NCBI GenBank assembly: GCA_031275525.1
Contig: JAISOP010000239.1
Coordinates: forward strand, 1-6,529
DNA: 6,529 nucleotides
Direction: 5' to 3'
DNA from: Tannerella sp.
GTDB lineage: Bacteria > Bacteroidota > Bacteroidia > Bacteroidales > Tannerellaceae
Shown here in pieces: positions 1 to 6,332 of the stretch. A program made the position numbers and the translations under genes. Every line of letters begins with the position of its first letter. Position 1 is the first letter of the stretch. A model generated the notes under the pieces. That model was given only the letters and a program-made list of their open reading frames with translations, did no database searches and was not told where the DNA came from.

Positions 1-10
1 CCGATTTTTT

Positions 11-71
11 CCCGAACATTTTCCGGAGAGTAATTGCTTCTGTAAAAATATATGATGAACAGCCGTCTTGA
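11..71 (+). repeat. Direct repeat, copy 1 (duplicated acnA leader and start codons)
   Basis: This 61-bp segment aligns without gaps to 148-208, with 53 of 61 bases identical by my count. It carries the same CCCGAACATTTTCC motif, the same A-rich tract and the same ATGATGAACAGC start as the real acnA 5' end. The match may reach left to about position 4 in a T-run. Similarity stops at 72, where the decamer palindrome region begins. It looks like a degenerate second copy of the acnA 5' region and may be one unit of an array running upstream of the window. Confidence 0.8.
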
Positions 72-87
72 GAAGAAAAAGAAATCT

Positions 88-138
88 GTCCGCGAAGGTA
101 CGCGAACGATTCGCGTATATTTGCGTACATTCGCGGAC
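88..138. repeat. Palindromic array of helically phased TTCGCG decamers
   Basis: Positions 88-96 pair perfectly with 130-138 (GTCCGCGAA/TTCGCGGAC). Positions 98-103 pair with 123-128 (GTACGC/GCGTAC), with a single G/A mismatch between the two stems and a 19-nt loop. The block is also built from a decamer: CGCGAA at 91 and 101, then TTCGCG at 110, TTTGCG at 120 and TTCGCG at 130. Copies within each arm are exactly 10 bp apart. It could be a REP/MITE-like palindrome, a multi-site operator facing one side of the helix, or an RNA hairpin in the acnA leader. The structure is seen directly; the function is unknown. Confidence 0.75.
116..123 (+). promoter_or_regulatory. Bacteroidota -7 box-like site for the acnA operon
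   Basis: TATATTTG matches the Bacteroidota -7 consensus TAnnTTTG exactly. It lies 65 bp upstream of the acnA ATG and would give a start site near 130 and a leader of about 60 nt. No convincing TTTG -33 element lies 19-21 bp upstream. The box falls in the loop of the palindromic decamer block, so the match may be partly a by-product of that repeat. Confidence 0.35.
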
Positions 139-147
139 TAAATTTTT

Positions 148-208
148 CCCGAACATTTTCCGGGATGTAATTGTTTCTATAAAAAAATATGATGAACAGC
201 TATCTTGA
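148..208 (+). repeat. Direct repeat, copy 2 (genuine acnA 5' region)
   Basis: This is the partner of 11-71, at a constant 137-bp offset. It contains the leader directly upstream of acnA and the first six codons plus two bases of the gene (MMNSYL). Within it, CCCG at 148-151 and CGGG at 161-164 could form a small hairpin that is weaker in copy 1. The gene continues out of this copy, so this is taken as the functional one. Confidence 0.8.
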
Positions 209-2444
209 TTTGATTACCCGGTGTTATGACCGGCTGAGTCCTTCCGTGATACATACGCGGAAGTTGCTGGGACGTCCGTTGACCCTGGCGGAGAAAATCC
301 TTTATGCACACCTTTTCCACCAGCCGGTGGAACGGGCCTGCGAGCGGGGAACGGATTATGCGGATTTCCGTCCCGACCGGGTGGCCATGCAGGATGCGAC
401 GGCGCAAATGGCGCTCTTGCAGTTTATGAATGCCGGACGGAGGGAATCGGCCGTGCCGGCTACGGTGCATTGTGACCACCTGATTCAGGCTTGCCGGGGT
501 GCGGCGGAAGACCTGGAAACGGCTCGTGTGACCAACCGGGAGGTGTATGACTTCCTGCACGAGGTTTGCAGTAAATACGGTATCGGTTTTTGGCGTCCCG
601 GCGCCGGCATCATTCACCAGGTGGTATTGGAAAACTACGCCTTTCCCGGCGGAATGATGGTGGGCACCGATTCGCATACGCCTAATGCCGGAGGCCTGGG
701 TATGATGGCCATTGGCGTGGGCGGAGCGGATGCGGTCGATGTGATGACGGGTATGGAGTGGGAACTGAAAATGCCGCGCCTGATCGGTGTGAGGCTCACC
801 GGCCGGCTTTCCGGCTGGGCGTCGCCGAAGGATGTCATCCTCCGGCTGGCCGGTATCCTGACGGTCAGGGGCGCCACGAATGCCGTGATTGAATATTTCG
901 GGCCGGGCGCTGCCACGCTTTCGGCTACCGGTAAGGCGACTATCTGCAACATGGGCGCCGAGACGGGAGCCACCACGTCCCTCTTTCCCTATGATGAGGA
1001 AATGAAACGCTACCTGGCGGCTACCGGACGCGCAAAGGCGGCAGCGCTGGCCGATGCCGTGCAGGCCGACTTGCAGGCCGACCCCGAGGTGTGGGAGCAT
1101 CCCGAAGGGTATTACGACCGGGTCGTCGAAATGGATCTCTGCGAACTGGAACCTTACCTGAACGGCCCGTTCACGCCCGACGCCGCCACGCCGCTCTCGG
1201 CCTTTGCCGGCAAGGTGAAGCAAAACGGCTATCCGCGGCGGATGGAAGTGGGACTGATCGGCTCGTGTACGAACTCGTCCTACCAGGATATGAGCCGTGC
1301 CGCTTCGCTGGCGCGCCAGGCGGTGGACAGGAAATTGAAGGTTGCCGCTCCGTTGATTGTCAATCCCGGTTCCGAACAAATCCGCTACACGGCGGAGCGC
1401 GACGGCCTCATCCCGCTCTTCGAGGCCATCGGCGGCGTGGTCATGGCCAACGCCTGCGGCCCCTGTATCGGTCAATGGAAGCGTGAGATCGACGACCCTG
1501 CGCGTCCTAATTCCATCGTCACCTCCTTCAACCGCAACTTTGCCAAACGTGCCGACGGCAATCCCAATACCCATGCCTTTGTGGCATCGCCGGAACTGAC
1601 GCTGGCGTTCGCCATCGCCGGAGACTTGTGCTTCAACCCGCTGACGGATACCTTGACCGGCGCCGACGGCGAGGAGGTGAAGCTGGAACCGCCGACCGGC
1701 GATACGCTCCCGGCCAAGGGTTTTGCCGTCGAAGACCGCGGCTATGTCGCACCCGGCTACAGCACGGCAGAGATTCACATCGCCCCGGACTCCGAACGCC
1801 TCCAGCGTCTGGCGCCCTTTGCCCCCTGGGATGGCTGCGACTTGCTTGACCTGCCGCTGCTCCTCAAGGCGCAGGGCAAATGTACCACCGACCATATCTC
1901 CATGGCCGGCCCCTGGCTGCGCTACCGCGGGCATCTGGAGAATATTTCGGCCAACTTGCTGATGGGCGCCGTTAACGCATTCAACGGAAAAACCAATGAG
2001 GTGAAGAATCAACTCACCGGCGCATACGGCAGCCTATCGGCCGTGGCCGGGGCCTACAAAGCGGCGGGTATGGCTTCCGTCGTCGTGGCAGAAGACAATT
2101 ACGGCGAAGGGTCCTCGCGTGAACATGCGGCGATGGAACCGCGTTTCCTCAATGTCCGGGTGGTACTGGCCAAGTCGTTTGCCCGTATCCACGAAACGAA
2201 CCTGAAGAAACAGGGTATGTTGGCGCTGACCTTTGCCCGGCCGGAAGACTATGACCGTATCCGCGAAGACGACCGCCTGAGTTTGAAAGGCCTGACCGCC
2301 CTGGCCCCCGGCCGCCCCCTGACGGTGGAACTGAAACACTGCGACGGCACGGTGGAGGCTTTCCCGGCGAATCATACCTTCAACCCAATACAGATCGAAT
2401 GGTTCCGCGCCGGTTCGGCCTTGAATTATAATGCAGCCAAATGA
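189..2444 (+). CDS. acnA: Aconitate hydratase, mitochondrial-like [4Fe-4S] aconitase
   Basis: Cytoplasmic enzyme that interconverts citrate and isocitrate through cis-aconitate. At 751 residues it has the full four-domain length of mitochondrial-type aconitases. The cluster ligands are Cys360 (IGSCTNSS) and Cys423/Cys426 (NACGPCIGQW). Active-site motifs are CDH (95-97), DSHTPNAGG (161-169), FNRNFAKR with Arg449 and Arg454, RYRGHLENIS with Arg580, and GEGSSREH with Ser642, Ser643 and Arg644, close to mitochondrial aconitase numbering. The C-terminus has the usual EWFRAGSALN. Two ATGs stand in tandem (189 and 192), so the start is uncertain by one codon; there is no clear Shine-Dalgarno site. 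It is first in an apparent acnA-icd-gltA operon. In Bacteroides fragilis the same three genes are known to be cotranscribed. Its 5' end is duplicated upstream at 11-71. Confidence 0.97.
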   Translation: MMNSYLDLITRCYDRLSPSVIHTRKLLGRPLTLAEKILYAHLFHQPVERACERGTDYADFRPDRVAMQDATAQMALLQFMNAGRRESAVPATVHCDHLIQACRGAAEDLETARVTNREVYDFLHEVCSKYGIGFWRPGAGIIHQVVLENYAFPGGMMVGTDSHTPNAGGLGMMAIGVGGADAVDVMTGMEWELKMPRLIGVRLTGRLSGWASPKDVILRLAGILTVRGATNAVIEYFGPGAATLSATGKATICNMGAETGATTSLFPYDEEMKRYLAATGRAKAAALADAVQADLQADPEVWEHPEGYYDRVVEMDLCELEPYLNGPFTPDAATPLSAFAGKVKQNGYPRRMEVGLIGSCTNSSYQDMSRAASLARQAVDRKLKVAAPLIVNPGSEQIRYTAERDGLIPLFEAIGGVVMANACGPCIGQWKREIDDPARPNSIVTSFNRNFAKRADGNPNTHAFVASPELTLAFAIAGDLCFNPLTDTLTGADGEEVKLEPPTGDTLPAKGFAVEDRGYVAPGYSTAEIHIAPDSERLQRLAPFAPWDGCDLLDLPLLLKAQGKCTTDHISMAGPWLRYRGHLENISANLLMGAVNAFNGKTNEVKNQLTGAYGSLSAVAGAYKAAGMASVVVAEDNYGEGSSREHAAMEPRFLNVRVVLAKSFARIHETNLKKQGMLALTFARPEDYDRIREDDRLSLKGLTALAPGRPLTVELKHCDGTVEAFPANHTFNPIQIEWFRAGSALNYNAAK

Positions 2445-2557
2445 TGCGGAACAGACATGAATGGAGCATGGGGAATGAAACTGTTTTGAGGGCAGGAAGG
2501 AGACTTTCCGGAATCGAAACTTATCATCCGTTTTTTATCACCAAACAAAAATGAGCA
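2445..2557 (+). other. acnA-icd spacer, no gene
   Basis: This 113-bp spacer lies between the acnA stop and the icd start. I see no strong hairpin followed by a T-run and no TAnnTTTG box, so read-through from acnA into icd is the simplest reading. A 10-codon frame (MNGAWGMKLF, 2457-2489) is present, but nothing marks it as a leader peptide. Confidence 0.6.
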
Positions 2558-3745
2558 ATGGGCAAATTGAAAATTCATAATGGAGAATTACAGGTACCTG
2601 ACTGTGTGACGGTACCCTTTATCACGGGCGACGGGGTAGGCGTGGAAATCATGCCGGTCTGCCGGAACGTGGTGGACGCGGCCTTGCAGCAGGCCTACGG
2701 CGACAGCCGGCGGATCAGCTGGCAGGAAGCGCCGGCGGGCGAGCGTTCCTTCAACCGGAACGGTTCGTGGCTGCCCGACGAAACGCTGGATGCCTTCCGC
2801 GACAGCCTGATTGGTATCAAGGGGCCGCTGACCACCCCCGTGGGCGGCGGTATCCGTTCGTTGAACGTCGCGCTGCGGCAGACGCTCGACCTCTATGCCT
2901 GCGTGCGTCCGGTGCGCTGGTTCAAGGGCGTGGAGTCGCCGCTGAAAGAGCCGTGGAAGGTGAACATGACTGTCTTCCGCGAAAATACGGAAGATATTTA
3001 TGCCGGCATCGAATGGCGGCAGGGTACGCCCGAAGCAGCCCGGTTCGGGCGGTTCCTGAGGGAGGAGATGGGCGTGAGGAAGATCCGTTTCCCGGAGACC
3101 TCGTCGTATGGCGTGAAGCCGGTGTCGGTCGAGGGTACCGAACGCCTGGTACGCGCCGCTATCCGGTATGCCCTGCATCATCGTTTGCCCGGCGTGACGC
3201 TGGTACATAAGGGCAATATCATGAAATATACCGAAGGCGGTTTCCGGCAGTGGGGCTATGAAGTGGCCGAACGGGAGTTTGCCGGGAGCGGCATCGTGGT
3301 CAACGACGTGATCGCCGACGCTTTCCTGCAAAACACGCTGCTCAAGCCGGAAGCCTATTCCGTGATTGCCACGCTGAACCTCAACGGCGACTATATCTCC
3401 GACCAACTGGCCGCCATGGTGGGAGGCATCGGTATCGCGCCCGGGGCCAATATCAATTACCTCACGGGACATGCCGTCTTCGAAGCCACGCACGGCACGG
3501 CGCCCGACATTGCCGGCGCCGGCACGGCCAATCCCTCGTCACTCCTGCTCTCGGCTGCGATGATGCTGGAATACCTCGGCTGGACGGAGGCTGCCCGGCT
3601 GATTACCGGCGCAATGGAAAACTGCTTCTCCCTCGGCCGGGCAACCGCTGACCTGGCGCGTTTCATGCCGCAGGGGCAGGCCTTGACTACCTCCGCCTTC
3701 GGAGACGAAATCATCCGGAGGATCATCCATGGAGTGGATCGTTAG
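2558..3745 (+). CDS. icd: Isocitrate dehydrogenase, predicted NAD-preferring
   Basis: Oxidative decarboxylation of isocitrate to 2-oxoglutarate; cytoplasmic, homodimeric in this family. At 395 residues it aligns throughout with E. coli Icd (416 aa). The isocitrate-binding loop is GGGIRSLNVALRQ with Ser101, Asn103 and Arg107, plus Arg117 and Arg141. Catalytic Tyr148 and Lys218 (LVHKGNIMK) and metal-binding Asp254, Asp278 and Asp282 are present. The nucleotide loop reads HGTAPDIAG (312-320): Asp317, Ile318 and Ala324 replace E. coli Lys344, Tyr345 and Val351, the known NAD-type pattern. Position 391 is Ala364, while Arg395 is kept as Arg368. It is about 17 residues shorter than E. coli Icd between EREFAG and VVNDVIADAF. 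The ATG at 2558 is chosen because MGKLKI leads straight into the family N-terminus; the ATG at 2551 is in another frame. Confidence 0.96.
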   Translation: MGKLKIHNGELQVPDCVTVPFITGDGVGVEIMPVCRNVVDAALQQAYGDSRRISWQEAPAGERSFNRNGSWLPDETLDAFRDSLIGIKGPLTTPVGGGIRSLNVALRQTLDLYACVRPVRWFKGVESPLKEPWKVNMTVFRENTEDIYAGIEWRQGTPEAARFGRFLREEMGVRKIRFPETSSYGVKPVSVEGTERLVRAAIRYALHHRLPGVTLVHKGNIMKYTEGGFRQWGYEVAEREFAGSGIVVNDVIADAFLQNTLLKPEAYSVIATLNLNGDYISDQLAAMVGGIGIAPGANINYLTGHAVFEATHGTAPDIAGAGTANPSSLLLSAAMMLEYLGWTEAARLITGAMENCFSLGRATADLARFMPQGQALTTSAFGDEIIRRIIHGVDR

Positions 3746-3782
3746 TAGATAGAAATGTAGAATGTTTAAAGTGTAAAGAATT

Positions 3783-5129
3783 ATGATCAAGAAGTATTTA
3801 ACCTGTAAACTGGCCGATACGGTCAAGTCATCGTCAAAAATTGACAACTCGCTGTTCAAACAATACGGCGTCAAGCGCGGCCTGCGCAACGAAGACGGTT
3901 CCGGCGTGCTCGTCGGACTGACGAAAATAGGAAACGTCGTGGGCTATGAGCGCACGGAAGGGGGAAAACTGAAACCGATCCCGGGGAAATTGTTTTACCG
4001 CGGATACGACATCGAAGACCTTGTCCATGCCGTTATGAAGGAAAAACGGTATGGTTTTGAAGAAGTGGCCTACCTGCTGCTTTCCGGTAACCTGCCCGAC
4101 AGGGACGAACTGAAGGAGTTTCGCAAACTGCTGTACGAGAACATGCCTCTGCAGCACGAAACGACCATGAACATCATGTCGCTCCGTGGCAGTAACATTA
4201 TGAATATCCTGGCGCGTAGCGTGCTCGAGATGTACACGTTCGACGAGAATCCCGACAACCTCTCGCGCGAGAACGTCATGCAGCAGTCCATCGAACTGAT
4301 TTCACGTTTCCCGACCATCATTGCCTATGCCTACAATGTGTTGCGTCATCATGACAAGGGACGTTCGCTACATATCCGCCACCCGAATCCCGACCTGGCA
4401 TTTGCGGAGAATTTCCTCTACATGCTGAAACGGAACTATACGGAACTCGAAGCTCGCACGCTCGACCTGCTGCTGATTCTGCAAGCCGAACACGGCGGCG
4501 GTAACAATTCCACCTTTACCGTGCGTGTGACTTCGTCCACCCAAACGGACATCTATTCCTCCATCGCCGCCGGCATCGGTTCGCTCAAGGGGCCGCTCCA
4601 CGGCGGGGCGAACATCCAGGTGGTCGATATGTTTAATCATCTGAAGGAAAATATTGAGGACTGGAAAAAGGTGGAAGAAATTGATGCCTACCTGACCCGT
4701 ATCCTGAACCGGGAGGCTTACAACCGGACCGGACTGATCTACGGCATCGGTCATGCGGTGTACACCATTTCCGACCCGCGCGCCCTACTGCTGCGCGAAC
4801 TGGCCAGGGATTTGGCGCAGGAAAAAGGCCGACTGGCCGAATTCGAGTTTCTCGAACTGCTCGAAGCACGTGCCGTGGATGTTTTTGCGCGCATCAAAAA
4901 CAACGGCAAACAGGTGTCGAGCAACGTCGATTTCTATTCCGGCTTTGTGTACGAGCTGATAGGCCTGCCCGTAGAGATATACACGCCGCTGTTTGCCATG
5001 GCGCGCATCGTAGGCTGGACCGCTCACCGTAACGAGGAATTGAACTTCGCCGGCAAGCGTATCATCCGCCCGGCCTACAAGAATATTCTCCCGGAAGTAT
5101 TTCCTTATATGCCGTTAGCAGAAAGGTGA
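3783..5129 (+). CDS. gltA: Citrate synthase, Bacteroidales type
   Basis: Condenses oxaloacetate with acetyl-CoA to citrate, the first step of the TCA branch encoded here; cytoplasmic. At 448 residues it has the length usual for Bacteroidales citrate synthases. The catalytic triad is visible: His273 (GPLHGGAN), His324 (GIGHAVY) and Asp383 (SSNVDFYSG). Other family motifs are LFYRGYDIEDL (70-80), SLHIRHP (195-201), AEHGGGNNSTFTVR (235-248), SDPRALLLRE with Arg333, and GWTAHRNEE with Arg416. The start at 3783 gives MIKKYLTCKL, which fits the family N-terminus. It lies only 37 bp after icd with no visible terminator, so it is probably the last gene of the operon. It could in principle also be annotated 2-methylcitrate synthase, but the acnA-icd neighbourhood supports citrate synthase. 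Confidence 0.96.
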   Translation: MIKKYLTCKLADTVKSSSKIDNSLFKQYGVKRGLRNEDGSGVLVGLTKIGNVVGYERTEGGKLKPIPGKLFYRGYDIEDLVHAVMKEKRYGFEEVAYLLLSGNLPDRDELKEFRKLLYENMPLQHETTMNIMSLRGSNIMNILARSVLEMYTFDENPDNLSRENVMQQSIELISRFPTIIAYAYNVLRHHDKGRSLHIRHPNPDLAFAENFLYMLKRNYTELEARTLDLLLILQAEHGGGNNSTFTVRVTSSTQTDIYSSIAAGIGSLKGPLHGGANIQVVDMFNHLKENIEDWKKVEEIDAYLTRILNREAYNRTGLIYGIGHAVYTISDPRALLLRELARDLAQEKGRLAEFEFLELLEARAVDVFARIKNNGKQVSSNVDFYSGFVYELIGLPVEIYTPLFAMARIVGWTAHRNEELNFAGKRIIRPAYKNILPEVFPYMPLAER

Positions 5130-5164
5130 TTAGTGGTTAACGGTTAGTGGTTAGTGGTTAGTGG
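5130..5164 (+). repeat. Tandem heptamer array (TTAGTGG) x5
   Basis: Five contiguous 7-bp units start at the base after the gltA stop codon: TTAGTGG, TTAACGG, then three more TTAGTGG. Four units are exact and one differs at two bases. The same heptamer, inverted, appears at 5276-5293. It is not coding. Confidence 0.9.
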
Positions 5165-5293
5165 GGAAAGGAAACGGCGGTAAATAGGGGAGGGGGGCAG
5201 TGTCCGGCTTCCGTCGGCTTCAACTAAGGTAAGAAGAAGAACGGGGCCGAAGCCCGCGAAACCCAGTCCGCCTTTCACTAACCGCTAACCACT
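5132..5293. repeat. Inverted-repeat element filling the gltA-recO spacer
   Basis: The 18-mer AGTGGTTAACGGTTAGTG at 5132-5149 is matched in inverted orientation at 5276-5293 with 17 of 18 bases paired. The arms enclose 126 bp. Inside, GGCTTC at 5206-5211 or 5216-5221 could pair with GAAGCC at 5249-5254. The element occupies nearly the whole 188-bp gap between gltA and recO. There is no transposase and no clear target duplication. It could be a non-autonomous MITE-like or REP-like repeat, or a structured 3' UTR that limits transcription of the operon. I see no ordinary hairpin plus T-run terminator here. Confidence 0.7.
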
Positions 5294-5317
5294 GCTTTGG
5301 GTTGAAGAGCGGAAAAT

Positions 5318-6043
5318 ATGTTGAGTAAAACGCGCGGAATCGTGCTGCATGCCTTTCCCTATAACGACAGGTATTCCATTGTCCATGTATATACGGAATC
5401 CTTCGGGCGTATCGCTTATCTGGTCACGCGCAAGCGGGGACGAAAAACAATGATCCCGCAGGCGCTTTTTTTGCCGTTATCGGCGGTGGAAATGGAGGTA
5501 GAACATTTGAATACAAGAGACATCCAGCGTATTCGGGAGATGAGGGCCTGCTATCTGCAAACCCATATCCCGACACACCCGGTGAAAAACACCGTCGCGC
5601 TTTTCCTGGCCGAGATTCTTTTCCGGGCCGTGCACACGAAAGAACCGGATGCCCGGCTGTTCGAATACTTGTATGAATCCGTTCGCTGGCTGGAACTGTC
5701 GGACCAGGGCGTCGCCAATTTCCATTTAGTGTTTCTGATTCATCTGGTGCGATACCTTGGCGTGTATCCGAACGTGGAATCCTACCGGCCGGGACACTAT
5801 TTCGACCTGATGAACGGCTTATTTACCGGCCTGCAACCTGAACACCGCCATTATTTGGACGAAGCGGAAAGTCTCATCTTCTACCGGCTGCTCCGGATGA
5901 ATTACGCTAACATGGCCGTGTATGCCTTCTCGCGTCACGAACGGTCGCGTATCATTGGCCGCATCCTGGAATATTATCAATTACACCTGTCTGATTTTCC
6001 TGAAATCAAATCGCTTGCAGTTTTACAAAGCCTTTTCGACTGA
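5318..6043 (+). CDS. recO: DNA repair protein RecO
   Basis: RecO works in the RecF(O)R pathway: it binds single-stranded DNA and SSB and, with RecR, helps load RecA at gaps and collapsed forks. The 241-residue length fits the family. The N-terminus (MLSKTRGIVLHAFPYNDRYSIVHVYTESFGRIAYLV) matches the RecO OB-fold opening, taken as about residues 1-80. The remainder is the helical C-terminal domain, with the FLAEILFRAV, LFEYLYES and FLIHLVRYLGVYPN segments typical of Bacteroidota RecO. Only one cysteine is present (Cys78), so the four-cysteine zinc site of some RecO proteins is absent. The start at 5318 is supported by this conserved opening. No good promoter is visible upstream; the gene follows the heptamer element and is functionally unrelated to the TCA operon. 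Confidence 0.92.
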   Translation: MLSKTRGIVLHAFPYNDRYSIVHVYTESFGRIAYLVTRKRGRKTMIPQALFLPLSAVEMEVEHLNTRDIQRIREMRACYLQTHIPTHPVKNTVALFLAEILFRAVHTKEPDARLFEYLYESVRWLELSDQGVANFHLVFLIHLVRYLGVYPNVESYRPGHYFDLMNGLFTGLQPEHRHYLDEAESLIFYRLLRMNYANMAVYAFSRHERSRIIGRILEYYQLHLSDFPEIKSLAVLQSLFD

Positions 6044-6050
6044 GAAGGGA

Positions 6051-6082
6051 TTTGTCCGTGTATAAAAAAGATACTACTTTTG
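6051..6082 (+). promoter_or_regulatory. Promoter for tRNA-Arg (-33 TTTG, -7 TACTTTTG)
   Basis: TTTG at 6051-6054 and TACTTTTG at 6075-6082 are separated by 20 bp, matching the Bacteroidota promoter layout TTTG-N19-21-TAnnTTTG. Transcription would start near 6089, about 8 nt before the tRNA. It starts directly after the recO stop, so the tRNA is probably transcribed independently. Confidence 0.75.
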
Positions 6083-6096
6083 TGCATCTCAAACGA

Positions 6097-6168
6097 GGTC
6101 TTGTAGTTCAATGGATAGAATGGAAGTTTCCTAAACTTTAGATCCGGGTTCGATTCCCGGCGAGACTA
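6097..6168 (+). tRNA. tRNA-Arg, anticodon CCT
   Basis: A complete cloverleaf can be folded. The acceptor stem is GGTCTTG (6097-6103) with CGAGACT (6161-6167), including a G-T first pair and one further G-T. The D stem is GTTC with GAAT (6118-6121). The anticodon stem is GAAGT (6123-6127) with ACTTT, around the loop TTCCTAA with CCT at 6130-6132. The T arm is CCGGG-TTCGATT-CCCGG, and the discriminator is A6168. CCA is not encoded. It reads AGG codons. The gene is intact although a mobile element appears to adjoin its 3' end. Confidence 0.97.
6145..6168 (+). other. Candidate attachment site at the tRNA-Arg 3' end
   Basis: The T arm and acceptor 3' half are placed here as the probable att core. 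Tyrosine recombinases commonly integrate at tRNA 3' ends, and an integrase gene starts 165 bp downstream. The exact core cannot be defined, because the second att copy should lie at the far end of the element, outside this window. Confidence 0.4.
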
Positions 6169-6174
6169 CGAATA

Positions 6175-6200
6175 AAAGCCGCCATATCAGCGGCTTTCTT
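6175..6200 (+). terminator. Intrinsic terminator after tRNA-Arg
   Basis: AAAGCCGC (6175-6182) pairs with GCGGCTTT (6190-6197) around the 7-nt loop CATATCA. The stem is 8 bp and runs into a short T-rich tail (TTTCTT). It begins 7 nt after the tRNA discriminator base and would end its transcript. An A-rich left side also makes it potentially bidirectional. Confidence 0.75.
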
Positions 6201-6250
6201 CATTATCACAGGGTTTTGTCCATTTTCACGCTGTGCAAAAAGTGACATTT

Positions 6251-6298
6251 TTCGCAGAAATCGCATTTTTTTCGCACCGGATCGGCCCAAAGTGCGAA
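6251..6298. promoter_or_regulatory. TTCGCA motif cluster upstream of the integrase
   Basis: TTCGCA occurs at 6251-6256 and 6271-6276, with a near copy ATCGCA at 6260-6265 and an inverted copy TGCGAA at 6293-6298. The inverted copy ends 6 bp before the TACCTTTG box. The motifs are separated by A/T runs. They could be arm-type binding sites for the integrase N-terminal domain or operator sites for a repressor. The cluster is seen directly; the role is inferred. Confidence 0.45.
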
Positions 6299-6304
6299 AT
6301 TTCA

Positions 6305-6312
6305 TACCTTTG
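6305..6312 (+). promoter_or_regulatory. -7 box for the integrase gene
   Basis: TACCTTTG matches TAnnTTTG exactly, 20 bp before the integrase ATG, predicting a start site near 6319 and a very short leader. No clear TTTG -33 element lies 19-21 bp upstream, so the promoter may be weak or depend on an activator. Confidence 0.5.
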
Positions 6313-6332
6313 TCGGAAAACAGCTTAATTAT

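Larger units (their letters stand above)
52..141 (+). other. 29-codon ORF starting on the duplicated acnA start codons
   Basis: Reading from the ATGATG in repeat copy 1 gives a 29-residue frame beginning MMNSRLEKKKK and ending FAD, with TAA at 139-141. Its first four residues equal the AcnA N-terminus (MMNS). The rest is basic and is encoded by the palindromic decamer block, so it is probably not a conserved protein. It is best read as a by-product of the leader duplication. If transcription starts upstream of 52, it would act as an upstream ORF ending 47 bp before acnA. No evidence of expression can be seen. Confidence 0.25.

Noticed and set aside
1..141. A CRISPR array or riboswitch in the repeat-rich leader
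   Set aside because: There are only two imperfect copies of a 61-bp segment, with no regular repeat-spacer pattern, no cas genes, and no recognisable riboswitch core.
177..2012. A 611-codon open frame on the minus strand across acnA
   Set aside because: It lies antisense to an unmistakable aconitase, has a low-complexity composition rich in Arg, Gly and His, and shows no recognisable domain. Long antisense frames are common opposite GC-rich genes.
2457..2489. A 10-codon frame (MNGAWGMKLF) in the acnA-icd spacer as a leader peptide
   Set aside because: There is no run of regulatory codons, no alternative hairpins and no terminator after it. Frames this short occur by chance.
2588..3493. A 301-codon open frame on the minus strand across icd
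   Set aside because: It is antisense to a fully conserved isocitrate dehydrogenase and has no recognisable family motif, so it is a shadow of codon bias.
5285..5300. CTGCTTTG upstream of recO as a -7 box
   Set aside because: It has CT instead of the TA of TAnnTTTG and lacks a clear -33 partner, so I did not call a promoter.
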